DNA from: Butyrivibrio sp. CB08
Lineage (GTDB): Bacteria; Bacillota; Clostridia; Lachnospirales; Lachnospiraceae
DNA: 64,000 nucleotides
Assembly (NCBI RefSeq): GCF_003625485.1
Contig: NZ_RAIR01000010.1
Coordinates: 46,843 to 110,842, forward strand
Reading direction: 5' to 3'
Shown: positions 1 to 8,578 of the stretch, piece after piece
Layout: the number at the start of each line of letters is the position of its first letter
Position numbering within the stretch: position 1 is the first letter of the stretch
The notes under the pieces: model-generated
What the model saw: the letters and a program-made list of their open reading frames with translations, nothing else
What the model was told of the DNA's origin: nothing
Databases searched by the model: none
Made by a program: the position numbers and the translations under genes

Positions 1-81
1 TCCAAGAAGATGTTCGATGCAGCAGGGGTAAGGTACTATCAGTACCAGCCAAGTGGAAGGAATATCAAGATAACAATTTAA
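1..81 (+). CDS. 3' end of an upstream gene (partial)
   Basis: An open frame runs from the window edge to a TAA at 79-81 and gives 26 residues ending in NIKITI. The codons (AAG, CAG, AAC-rich) match the biased usage of the following chromosomal genes, so this is probably the true C-terminus of a real protein. Too little is visible to name a family. It lies only a few bases before the next gene on the same strand, so the two may be co-transcribed. Confidence 0.45.
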   Translation, partial: SKKMFDAAGVRYYQYQPSGRNIKITI

Positions 82-86
82 GCTAT

Positions 87-1289
87 ATGAAAATGAGTGG
101 GGCAGCAGGTAGACATGACAACTTCATAAAGCTCTTTTTAAAGAAGGTTGTCGTTTGCACGCTGGCAGCCACACTCCTGTCTGGAGCCTTTAGCAGCACT
201 GTGTATGCTACAGAGGCCACCAAGAAGCAGCTTGAGGAAGCCAAGAAGGCCAAGCAGCAGTCTCAGAGCGAGCTTGAGGGAACCAAGGACAACATCGCAG
301 AGATGAATGAGGAAAAGAGCTCTCTCCAGGGACAGCTTAACAACCTCAATTCCCAGCTTACAGAGGTTTCCAACAACATCGAGCAGCTTGAGGAACAGAT
401 AGGGGACAAGGAAACGGATATCGAGAATACCCTGATGGAGCTGGATGCAGCAAGAGCCAAGGAGGAGGAGCAGTACGCCTCCATGAAAAAGCGCATACAG
501 TTCATGTATGAGAAGCAGGACAATCTCCTTCTGGCAACGCTTTTTGGAACAACAGGAAGCTTTGCGAATTTCCTTAACCAGAACAATTACTTCGAGCAGC
601 TTGCAGCCTATGACCGCAGGATGTTCAACGAATATATGCAGACCAGGCAGTACATTGAGGAGAAAGAGGCCACTCTCGAAGAGGAGAGGGAGCAGCTCGA
701 GGAGTACAAGGTAAAAGAGCAGGCTGAGCAGAGCAGGGTGTCAGGCCTTGTGAACCAGACCTCAGGATCCATCAAGCAGTACGCCAATGATATCTCAGAA
801 GCTGAGTCCAAGGCCAAGGCCTTAGAGGACCAGATCAAGGCCCAGGAGGCAGATATCAAGCAGCTTGAAGCTAAGCTTGCTGAAGAGATGAGGCTGTCAA
901 AGCTGGCCAAGTCATCCACCTGGAGAAACATCTCTGAGGTTCATTTTGCAGACGGAGACAGAGCTCTTCTTGCAAACCTTATTTACTGTGAAGCCGGATC
1001 TGAGCCCTACGAGGGCAAGGTTGCGGTAGGTGCTGTAGTTATCAACAGAGTGCTGAGCTCTGTTTATCCAGATACTGTTGTGGGAGTAATTTACCAGAAC
1101 AAGCAGTTTTCTCCAGTAGCCAGCGGAAGGCTTGCATTGGCACTATCCAGTGACAAAGCAACAGCAGCCTGTTACCAGGCTGCCGATGAAGCTATGAAAG
1201 GCTATTCGAATGTAGGAAACTGTGTATATTTCAGAACGCCAGTACCGGGACTTTCCGGTATCAATATTGGCGGACATGTATTCTACTGA
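87..1289 (+). CDS. Exported coiled-coil protein with C-terminal SleB-type cell-wall hydrolase domain
   Basis: The 400-residue product starts with a basic, then hydrophobic stretch (about residues 14-42, ending near VYATEA) that looks like a signal peptide. Residues about 45-270 are a long Glu/Gln/Lys-rich coiled coil of the CwlO/PcsB type. Residues about 290-400 match the SleB/CwlJ hydrolase family (Hydrolase_2): an IYCEAGSEPYEGKVAVGAVV motif, NRV, then FSPV and a GGHVFY end. The family cuts peptidoglycan outside the membrane; coiled coils of this type often bind FtsEX or hold the enzyme inactive. The start could be ATG 87 or ATG 93; neither has a strong ribosome site. A second SleB-domain protein with a different N-terminus lies at 25518-26654, so these are paralogues. 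Spore germination is not implied; non-sporing relatives keep such enzymes. Confidence 0.85.
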   Translation: MKMSGAAGRHDNFIKLFLKKVVVCTLAATLLSGAFSSTVYATEATKKQLEEAKKAKQQSQSELEGTKDNIAEMNEEKSSLQGQLNNLNSQLTEVSNNIEQLEEQIGDKETDIENTLMELDAARAKEEEQYASMKKRIQFMYEKQDNLLLATLFGTTGSFANFLNQNNYFEQLAAYDRRMFNEYMQTRQYIEEKEATLEEEREQLEEYKVKEQAEQSRVSGLVNQTSGSIKQYANDISEAESKAKALEDQIKAQEADIKQLEAKLAEEMRLSKLAKSSTWRNISEVHFADGDRALLANLIYCEAGSEPYEGKVAVGAVVINRVLSSVYPDTVVGVIYQNKQFSPVASGRLALALSSDKATAACYQAADEAMKGYSNVGNCVYFRTPVPGLSGINIGGHVFY

Positions 1290-1305
1290 TTGATAGGGCT
1301 TATGG

Positions 1306-1800
1306 TCAGGCGTTTGGACCAGCAGCTATCAGCTCCTCGATAGGAGCAGCCAGTGGCTCGATGCCATCGGAATAGATTTCACCCAGGAGCCTGTTCAGGG
1401 AGAGCAGGCTCTTTTTAAGAAGAGTCTCATCAATGAGGCGCTTCTCAAAGGCCTCGGACAGCTCGTCCAGGTCAACAACACGGATCCTGCCGTCGGGGTA
1501 TATCTTAACGTCAGCAAGAAGATCTATGACCAGGAGAGAGTTCTTTTCCTCGTCGTACTCATAGGTAATGATGTCGCAGTACCAGCAAAGGAGCGACCCA
1601 TCACTTTTAATAAACTTGCTGATCTTGTAGCCTCTGTCGAGATAGTAGCAGGAATAACCGCTTGAAAGATCACACCGATCCCTAATGGTCTTCCATTTGG
1701 TCACAATCATGGTATCGGTGCGTTTAAGAATGACATCGTCTTTTAATTCGACGCATTCATCCGGTATGAAGCGTTTTCGAAGTAAAGTTAGACTATTCAT
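1306..1800 (-). CDS. DUF402-like protein
   Basis: The 164-residue product (start taken at the ATG complementary to 1798-1800, reading MNSLTLLRKRF) has the pattern of DUF402/FomD-like proteins: a small beta-barrel with WYCDIITYEYDEE and LLVIDLLADVKIYPDGRIRVVDLDE, where acidic residues bind divalent cations in characterised relatives, some of which hydrolyse nucleoside phosphates. A longer frame reaches 1878, but that would overlap the start of the divergent membrane-protein gene at 1838, so the shorter start is preferred. A weak AAGAG lies about 13 bases upstream. The gene converges on the wall hydrolase at 1289. The family is fairly clear; the substrate is not. Confidence 0.7.
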   Translation of the reverse strand: MNSLTLLRKRFIPDECVELKDDVILKRTDTMIVTKWKTIRDRCDLSSGYSCYYLDRGYKISKFIKSDGSLLCWYCDIITYEYDEEKNSLLVIDLLADVKIYPDGRIRVVDLDELSEAFEKRLIDETLLKKSLLSLNRLLGEIYSDGIEPLAAPIEELIAAGPNA

Positions 1801-1837
1801 ACGAAAATAATACTCTTGTGAGAATTGAAAGTCAATT

Positions 1838-4396
1838 ATGAGAGAAAAGCCAATTAGACTAACAATATTAAAAATCATCTACTTTGTAGTAGTTCTGATC
1901 ATAGCTCTTTTGGTAGTGAGCAGGTTCTCGAATGGGGACAATGCGGACATGTCTGCACCCATGGCCAAGGCCTCTCTCCCTGTCGTTACTCTTGTTTCTG
2001 ATGGAAAAGAGATAAACCCCCTTCACGGTTATATCAGCGATGTGGACCTTAATTACCTGCGCGGAACTATCATGCCTGTTGGCGCTGGCAGGGAGGTTTC
2101 CTACAAGATCAACACCTTTGGAAACAGGGTCTGGGATATTGCCTTTGAAGTCAGGACCATCAATGGCAGCAGTCTGGTTGAGAACACACTGATCACGGAT
2201 TACAAGGAAAACAGTGACTATATCGAAGGCTCTTTTCAGCTAAAAGACCTTATCACCCCGGGCACTGAGTACATGCTTGTAATGCTGATGGATACTGAGG
2301 TTGGAAGGGCAAGATACTATACAAGATTTGTATGGACTGAGGACGACAAGCTCTGCCACATGAAAGATGAGCTTGATTTTGTGCTGGCGTTCTCTGAGTC
2401 CACATTCAATAAGACTGAGATGCAGGAGAATTACACCAGGTATCTGGAGTCCAATTCAGAGGGCGACAATACCACATTTAACAGGGTGAACATCCACAGC
2501 AGCTTTAACCAGGTGACCTGGGGTGACATGAATATCACCAAGCATACGACTCCTGACGTTTATGTTACGGACCTTCACGGGCAGACTGGCAGCTACAGGC
2601 TGGTTTACAGAGTGACGGTCAAGGATGGAACGGTGTCAAGGCTCTACAACGTAACTGAGAGCTACCGCGTAAGGTACACCACAGACAGGATCTATCTTCT
2701 GAACTTTGACAGGACCATGAATTATATCTTTGACTCCACATCTTATGCGGTGGGAGCTAACACGATCGCTCTTAGCATCTCTGATCCGGAGCTTCAGCTG
2801 GTGGAGAGCAGCGGCGGTAGTGCCTTTGCTTTTGTCAGTGAGAACAGGCTCTATATGTTCAACGGAACTGAGAACAAGCTGGCATATCTCTTTGGATTTT
2901 ACGACGTTGACAACGATGACCCAAGGACCAGATGGGACAACCATTCCATCAAGATCCTTAAGGTGGATGAGGCGGGCAATGTTAAGTTTGCCGTTGCGGG
3001 CTACATGAACCGCGGTATCCACGAGGGCTGCGTTGGAATTGCAGTATACGACTACAACACCGCCATCAATGCGGTGGAGGAGCAGGCTTTTGTTGAGAGC
3101 AAGCAGTCTGCAGAGATCCTCACAAGCTACGTTGGTTCCATAGCGTACCTTAGCAGCAGTGATGTCTTTTACTGCATGCTTGATCAGGATATCTACGCAA
3201 TTGACCTTGGGGCCAAGACAGCAAGCTCCGTGGTTGATAATATCGGCGCAGGAGAGTACAAGATCTCTGAGGCGGAGAGCACCATCGCATGGCAGAGTGA
3301 CCTTCAGAGCCTTAGCCTTATGAACCTTAACAACAAGGCTAAGTCAGATATCAAGGCGGAAAACGGAGACTACATAATCCTTCTGGGATTTATGGGAGAG
3401 GACCTGGTTTACGGTCTTTGCCACTCCGCGGATGTTGGAATAGACAATATTGGTAATCCGATCTACGCAATGTACAACATCAGGATCGAGGACCTTGATG
3501 GTAATACCCTTGAGAACTACCATCCTGACGGCGTTTACGTAACCGGAGTTACCATAAACGGCAATCAGCTAAAGCTCACCAGAGTTGTTAAGAACGAGGA
3601 GAGCCAGAACTTTGAGGCTACTTACGACGATCAGATCATCAGCACACTGAAGGCTGAGGCTGGCAGCAATACATTGTCGATCCTCTCCGTTGAAGTGTTT
3701 GAGAAGATCGTTCAGATCACCACCAAGAACGACATTAAGTCCAAGCAGCTCAGGGTCCTTACACCTAATCAGACCCTGTTTGAGGGCACAAGGAATATCG
3801 TGCCTGATATTGAGAGAGATGTAAAAGAGAAGCCGTTCTATTACGTATATGGGCTTGACGGAAGTGTGGATATCTACACACATCCTGCGGACGCTGTATC
3901 CACAGCTTATAACAAGCCTGGCGTGGTTATCGGAGATGACAATGATTACATCTGGATCAAGGGAAATCTCTTAAATTCCAATCAGATTATGTCAATCACC
4001 AGAACCGCAGAGAGCTATGAAGACATCACAACTATTGATCCTACGGTTGTCTGTCTTGACCTGATGCTGAGATTTGAGGGCGTCAACAGAAATGTGCAGG
4101 CCCTTCGCGACGGCGGACAGAGCGTAACAAGTATCCTTAAGCAGTCTCTGCCAGAGGCTCAGATCCTTGAACTGGACGGATGCCCGATGCAGGCTATGCT
4201 CTACTACGTAAACCAGGATCTTCCTGTTCTCGTGATGCTTAACGACGGATCTTCTGTACTGCTCATTGGATTTAACCAGCAGAACACTGTGCTCATGAAT
4301 CCTCAGAACGGACAGGTTTATAAGTACGGTATGAATGATACTGAGAAGCTCTTTGAGGAGAATGGTAATCACTTTATTACTTATGTTAAGAAGTGA
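1838..4396 (+). CDS. Large membrane-anchored extracellular protein with degenerate C39-like peptidase domain
   Basis: The 852-residue product has one N-terminal membrane helix (about residues 10-30, ILKIIYFVVVLIIALLVV) followed by a long, probably extracellular, beta-rich region with many Tyr, Asn and Asp residues and WD/propeller-like periodicity (about 280-600). The last 115 residues resemble a papain-like C39 fold: a Cys in VVCLDLML (about 739), then DLPVLVMLNDGSSVLLIGFN and a MNPQNG turn. Active C39-like enzymes have GHAV where this has GSSV, so the catalytic His appears replaced by Ser and the domain is probably a non-catalytic binding module. No overall family is recognised. It stands alone between a divergent gene and clpX. 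Confidence 0.75.
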   Translation: MREKPIRLTILKIIYFVVVLIIALLVVSRFSNGDNADMSAPMAKASLPVVTLVSDGKEINPLHGYISDVDLNYLRGTIMPVGAGREVSYKINTFGNRVWDIAFEVRTINGSSLVENTLITDYKENSDYIEGSFQLKDLITPGTEYMLVMLMDTEVGRARYYTRFVWTEDDKLCHMKDELDFVLAFSESTFNKTEMQENYTRYLESNSEGDNTTFNRVNIHSSFNQVTWGDMNITKHTTPDVYVTDLHGQTGSYRLVYRVTVKDGTVSRLYNVTESYRVRYTTDRIYLLNFDRTMNYIFDSTSYAVGANTIALSISDPELQLVESSGGSAFAFVSENRLYMFNGTENKLAYLFGFYDVDNDDPRTRWDNHSIKILKVDEAGNVKFAVAGYMNRGIHEGCVGIAVYDYNTAINAVEEQAFVESKQSAEILTSYVGSIAYLSSSDVFYCMLDQDIYAIDLGAKTASSVVDNIGAGEYKISEAESTIAWQSDLQSLSLMNLNNKAKSDIKAENGDYIILLGFMGEDLVYGLCHSADVGIDNIGNPIYAMYNIRIEDLDGNTLENYHPDGVYVTGVTINGNQLKLTRVVKNEESQNFEATYDDQIISTLKAEAGSNTLSILSVEVFEKIVQITTKNDIKSKQLRVLTPNQTLFEGTRNIVPDIERDVKEKPFYYVYGLDGSVDIYTHPADAVSTAYNKPGVVIGDDNDYIWIKGNLLNSNQIMSITRTAESYEDITTIDPTVVCLDLMLRFEGVNRNVQALRDGGQSVTSILKQSLPEAQILELDGCPMQAMLYYVNQDLPVLVMLNDGSSVLLIGFNQQNTVLMNPQNGQVYKYGMNDTEKLFEENGNHFITYVKK

Positions 4397-4438
4397 TGAT
4401 GGCTTGGGACTGGTAGGGCTGGTCCTCGAGAGCATGGA

Positions 4439-4488
4439 TTGACTTTATAAAGAATTAACTTGTATACAATGGAATTAGTGAATATAAT
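4439..4488 (+). promoter_or_regulatory. Overlapping sigma-A promoters for clpX
   Basis: Two good promoters overlap. One has TTGACT at 4439-4444 and TATACA at 4463-4468 (18-bp spacer). The other has TTGTAT at 4460-4465 and TATAAT at 4483-4488 (17-bp spacer). The ATG of clpX follows at 4533. Confidence 0.65.
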
Positions 4489-4532
4489 AGTCTGAAAGTG
4501 GTGTGGTTATTACTTAAAGATCGGAGAAACAC

Positions 4533-6104
4533 ATGACAGATAACAGAGACGATATGGACTTCAGGGAAGTCACTGACGACGAGTCCGTAGATATAAAAGA
4601 CGAAAAGAAAGACGACAAAAAAGAAGAAAAGAAAGACGATAATCCCAACATCAGCAGCGCTCGCCGTGAGGACTACGAGGATGTGTGCTTTGTGTGCAGA
4701 CGCCCAGAGAGCAAGGCTGGGAAGATGTTCCATCTTCCAAACAACATCTGCATCTGCGATGACTGTATGCACAAGACCATGGATGCAGTGAGCCAGTTCG
4801 ATTACCAGAACCTGCTCAACAATCCAAACCTGATGAATGAGCTTAACAAGAATACAGGCGGATTCCCTGGATTTGGATTCTTTGGAATGGATGGCAAGAA
4901 TGACGGCGGAATGAACCTTGGCGGCATGAACATGGGTGGAATCCCCAACTCACAGAAGATCAAGAAAAAGAGTGAGAAGCCTGAAAAGCCAGCCTTTGAC
5001 ATCAAGAACATTCCATCACCTCACAAGATCAAGGCCAAGCTCGACGAGTACGTAATCGGCCAGGATCAGGCCAAGAAGGTTATGTCCGTTGCTGTTTACA
5101 ACCACTACAAGAGGGTTGCAACAGACACAATGGATGAGATAGAGATCGAGAAGTCAAATATTCTTTTGCTGGGACCAACAGGAAGTGGTAAGACATATCT
5201 TGTTAAGACCCTGGCAAGGCTCCTTGATGTGCCTCTTGCAATTGCTGATGCCACATCCCTTACAGAGGCTGGATACATCGGCGATGATATCGAGAGCGTA
5301 GTAAGTAAGCTCCTTGCGGCAGCAGGCAATGACGTTGAGAAGACCGAGCACGGAATCATCTTCATCGACGAGATCGACAAGATCGCGAAAAAGAAAAACA
5401 CAACCTCAAGAGATGTCAGCGGCGAGTCCGTTCAGCAGGGAATGCTCAAGCTCCTTGAGGGTTCAAATGTAGAAGTTCCAGTTGGCGCCGGCAGCAAAAA
5501 TGCCATGGTTCCGCTGGCAACAGTAAATACCAGGAACATTCTCTTTATCTGCGGCGGAGCTTTCCCTGACCTTGAAGAGATCATCACCCAGAGGCTCAAC
5601 AAGCAGACTTCCATAGGTTTCGATGCGGACCTCAAGGACAAGTATGAGAATGATCCAAATCTTCTTACCAACGTCACCATCGAGGACCTCAAGAAGTTTG
5701 GAATGATCCCTGAGTTTTTGGGAAGACTCCCTATCATCTGTACACTTCAGGCTCTGACAAAAGAGATGCTGGTGAAGATATTAAAGGAACCCAAGAACGC
5801 CATCTTAAAGCAGTACCAGAAGCTCCTTGCTCTTGATGAGGTTGATCTTGAGTTTGACGATACAGCTCTTGAAGCCATCGCTGAGAAGGCCATGGAAAAA
5901 GAGACTGGAGCCAGAGCTCTTCGCGCCATTATCGAAGAGTTCATGCTGGATATCATGTATGAGATCCCCAAGGATGAGAACATCGGAAAGGTGACCATCA
6001 CCAGGGATTACATAGAGGGCAAGGCTTCACCTCTTATCGAGATCAGAGGTGACAATGTTCCAAAGCTCCCTAAGTTCAACACAGAGCAGGCAACCAGCGT
6101 TTGA
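4533..6104 (+). CDS. clpX: ATP-dependent Clp protease ATP-binding subunit ClpX
   Basis: The 523-residue AAA+ unfoldase delivers substrates to ClpP in the cytosol. Visible parts: a Zn finger with Cys 52/55 and 75/78, Walker A GPTGSGKT near 215, pore loop GYIGDD, Walker B IIFIDEIDK, the IGF ClpP-docking loop (TSIGFDADLK) and sensor-2 GARALRAIIEE. Compared with the usual about 420 residues it has a charged Asp/Lys-rich N-terminal extension of about 48 residues and an unusual Gly/Met/Asn-rich linker (about 100-140) between the Zn finger and the AAA+ core. No clpP, tig or lon lies beside it, unlike the common clostridial order, so it could be a second ClpX copy. It is monocistronic with a terminator at 6145-6167. 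Confidence 0.93.
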   Translation: MTDNRDDMDFREVTDDESVDIKDEKKDDKKEEKKDDNPNISSARREDYEDVCFVCRRPESKAGKMFHLPNNICICDDCMHKTMDAVSQFDYQNLLNNPNLMNELNKNTGGFPGFGFFGMDGKNDGGMNLGGMNMGGIPNSQKIKKKSEKPEKPAFDIKNIPSPHKIKAKLDEYVIGQDQAKKVMSVAVYNHYKRVATDTMDEIEIEKSNILLLGPTGSGKTYLVKTLARLLDVPLAIADATSLTEAGYIGDDIESVVSKLLAAAGNDVEKTEHGIIFIDEIDKIAKKKNTTSRDVSGESVQQGMLKLLEGSNVEVPVGAGSKNAMVPLATVNTRNILFICGGAFPDLEEIITQRLNKQTSIGFDADLKDKYENDPNLLTNVTIEDLKKFGMIPEFLGRLPIICTLQALTKEMLVKILKEPKNAILKQYQKLLALDEVDLEFDDTALEAIAEKAMEKETGARALRAIIEEFMLDIMYEIPKDENIGKVTITRDYIEGKASPLIEIRGDNVPKLPKFNTEQATSV

Positions 6105-6144
6105 TAAAACTAAATATGCGACAGGCATTTAAGGCAAAAAATAA

Positions 6145-6174
6145 GACCAGTTGGATGACAACTGGTCTGTTTCT
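6145..6174. terminator. Bidirectional terminator between clpX and arcC
   Basis: A 9-bp perfect stem (6145-6153 with 6159-6167, GACCAGTTG/CAACTGGTC) has a 5-base loop, T-rich sequence on the right and A-rich sequence on the left. It can therefore end both the clpX transcript and the convergent carbamate kinase transcript. Confidence 0.85.
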
Positions 6175-6180
6175 TTGGAA

Positions 6181-7119
6181 TCATGCGTATGTGATGAATG
6201 TTCCTGCCTTGCCCTTAAGCGCGTCGCCAACGGAGCTGATTGATGTGATGAGAACTGATCCGTCGTGGTTGCTCTCAAGAAACTCGATGGCAGCTTCGAT
6301 CTTAGGAAGCATATCAACTTCTCCGAACTCGCCTTCCTCAATGTACTGGCGGGCTTCAGCCACAGTCATCTTGAGGATTGGCTCCTCTTCTGGAGTTTCA
6401 AAGTTCTTGTAAACATAAGGAACTGATGTTAAGATAATGAGTCTGTCAGACTTAAGGTCTGCAGCAAGCTTACCTGCGATGGCATCTTTTTCGATGACAG
6501 CAGATGCTCCCTTGAGGACGTGACCCTGCTCGATTACAGGGATTCCGCCGCCGCCACAGGCGATGACTTCCTGTCCTGCATCAACAAGTGCCCTGATGGC
6601 ATCAATCTCAACGATGTCGATTGGCTTGGGAGCTGCGATGATCCTGCGGTAGCCGTTTCCTGGCTCTTCTTTTACGAAGTTGCCCTTCTTGACCTCGGTA
6701 TCAGCGTCTTCCTTGGACATGTTCCTTCCGATGGCCTTGGTTGGTGCATAGAAAGCTTCATCGTATGGGTCTACAGTAACCTGTGTTAAAATAGTACTTA
6801 CAGGGGTAGATATTCCGCGACTTGTGAGCTCAGTCTTAAGTGAGTTCTGGATGTCGTAGCCGACATATCCCTGGCTCATGGCACTGCATACACACATAGG
6901 CGCTGGAGTATAATCAATATATATTCTGTGGAGCTCTGTCATGGCCTTGTGGATCATGCTGACCTGAGGGCCATTGCTGTGGGTGATGATGAGCTGGTAA
7001 CCAGCTTCAACAAGATCCGCCAGAGCTTTGGCAGTAACTTTTGTGGCATTCATCTGTTCATTGGTAGTAACGCCAAGGGCCTCGTGGCCAAGTGAAACTA
7101 CTGCTTTTACGTTTTCCAT
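6181..7119 (-). CDS. arcC: Carbamate kinase
   Basis: The 312-residue cytosolic enzyme of the amino-acid kinase fold converts carbamoyl phosphate and ADP to ATP, CO2 and ammonia, the last step of arginine or agmatine fermentation. Diagnostic stretches are THSNGPQVSMIHKAM, SQGYVGYDIQN, GNGYRRIIAAPKP, ACGGGGIPVI and EKDAIAGKLAADLKSD. The N-terminal ATP/carbamate loop reads SLGHEALG where classical enzymes have ALGGNALG. Genes for arginine deiminase and an arginine antiporter are not beside it; an ornithine carbamoyltransferase lies 20 kb away at 26765. It is divergent from the MATE gene, with less than 90 bases between them. Confidence 0.92.
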   Translation of the reverse strand: MENVKAVVSLGHEALGVTTNEQMNATKVTAKALADLVEAGYQLIITHSNGPQVSMIHKAMTELHRIYIDYTPAPMCVCSAMSQGYVGYDIQNSLKTELTSRGISTPVSTILTQVTVDPYDEAFYAPTKAIGRNMSKEDADTEVKKGNFVKEEPGNGYRRIIAAPKPIDIVEIDAIRALVDAGQEVIACGGGGIPVIEQGHVLKGASAVIEKDAIAGKLAADLKSDRLIILTSVPYVYKNFETPEEEPILKMTVAEARQYIEEGEFGEVDMLPKIEAAIEFLESNHDGSVLITSISSVGDALKGKAGTFITYA

Positions 7120-7207
7120 TTTTGCCTGCCTTCCGTATTAGTTAGATTTGGTAGATATAGCTATTTTACCGCAATTGCAGGCTTTTTGGAAGAAAGAATG
7201 GAATATT

Positions 7208-8578
7208 ATGAAGAAATCTTCAACAATCAAAGACTTAACAGTTGGCAATCCAATGTCCCTTATTTTGGGCTTTGCCCTTTCCCTATTCTGGGGAATGCTC
7301 TTTCAGCAGCTCTATAACATCATAGATACAGCCATTGTTTCCTGGTTTATTGGAAAAGAGGCTTACACCGGCGTTGGAACTACTGGAGCCATAAACTTCC
7401 TTATCATGGGATTCTGTATGGGTGTCTGCAACGGTTTTGCGATCCCTGTAGCCCAGAGATTTGGCGCAAGAGACTATAAGAGCATGAGAAAATTCGTATC
7501 CCATGCCATTATCCTTTGCTGTATCTTTGCTGTAGTCATGACGTTTCTCGTCAGCGTTTTCTGCAGACAGATCCTGACTTTCATGCATACACCAGAGGAC
7601 GTATTTGAATACGCCTACAGATACATAATCGTCATCTTTCTTGGAATCCCTGTAACCTACATGTATAACCTTCTGTCAGGTATCATCAGGGCCCTTGGAG
7701 ACAGCAAGCATCCTGTGCAGTTCCTTATAATCGCATCAATCATCAACATCGGTCTGGACCTTCTCTTTATAATCCCATTCCACATGGGAATTACAGGTGC
7801 AGCCCTTGCAACCGTGGTTTCTCAGGCAATTTCTGGCATCATGTGCCTTGTGTTTATCATTAAAAAGATTGAGCTTTTGCACCTCCAGAAAGAAGACTGG
7901 GAGCTGGATCGTTCTCACTTCCACATCCTGATGAACATGGGTGTTCCCATGGGACTTCAGTATTCAATCACAGCTATCGGAAGTGTTATCCTGCAGATCG
8001 CTATCAACAGCCTTGGTACCGATGCGGCAGCAGCTGTAACAACAGCACAGAAAGTTGGCATGTTCTTCTGCATTCCATTTGACGCTCTTGGTTCCACCAT
8101 GGCTACCTACGGCGGACAGAACGTTGGGGCAAAAAAGATCGAGCACCTTCAGCAGGGCCTTGTTGCAGCCGTCAAACTTGGCTGCGGATATGCCATAGCA
8201 GCTTTCGTTGTCCTGTATTTCTTTGGAAGGACCTTCGCGCTTATATTCCTTGATTCCGGAGATACAGCCTGCCTTGATAACGCTCATCTCTACCTTACGA
8301 TCAACGCAGCCTTCTACATTCCGCTGGCGTTGGTTAACATAGTAAGATTCCTTATTCAGGGTATGGGGTTTTCCATGTTTGCAGTCCTTGCAGGAGTCAT
8401 GGAGATGATAGGAAGGACCCTGGTTGCAGTGGTTTTGGTTCCGATATTTGGATTCCCTGCTATCTGCTTTGCAAGCCCCATCGCCTGGATCCTGGCAGAC
8501 GCCTTCCTGATACCTGCCTACATCTCAGTTAAGAACAAGCTTAAGAGAATCTTTAGCGGACAGGTAGAGCAGTACTGA
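7208..8578 (+). CDS. MATE family multidrug/cation antiporter
   Basis: The 456-residue product has about twelve hydrophobic helices in two similar halves and the MATE N-terminal signature (LTVGNPMSLILGFALSLFWG, then LYNIIDTAIVSWFIGKEA). It should export organic cations or other small molecules using H+ or Na+ gradients. The start is placed at ATG 7208 (MKKSSTIKD), preceded by GAAAGAA; a longer frame from 7148 would run back almost to the divergent arcC start. The last 26 bases overlap the convergent glycosidase gene. The transported substrate cannot be told. Confidence 0.92.
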   Translation: MKKSSTIKDLTVGNPMSLILGFALSLFWGMLFQQLYNIIDTAIVSWFIGKEAYTGVGTTGAINFLIMGFCMGVCNGFAIPVAQRFGARDYKSMRKFVSHAIILCCIFAVVMTFLVSVFCRQILTFMHTPEDVFEYAYRYIIVIFLGIPVTYMYNLLSGIIRALGDSKHPVQFLIIASIINIGLDLLFIIPFHMGITGAALATVVSQAISGIMCLVFIIKKIELLHLQKEDWELDRSHFHILMNMGVPMGLQYSITAIGSVILQIAINSLGTDAAAAVTTAQKVGMFFCIPFDALGSTMATYGGQNVGAKKIEHLQQGLVAAVKLGCGYAIAAFVVLYFFGRTFALIFLDSGDTACLDNAHLYLTINAAFYIPLALVNIVRFLIQGMGFSMFAVLAGVMEMIGRTLVAVVLVPIFGFPAICFASPIAWILADAFLIPAYISVKNKLKRIFSGQVEQY

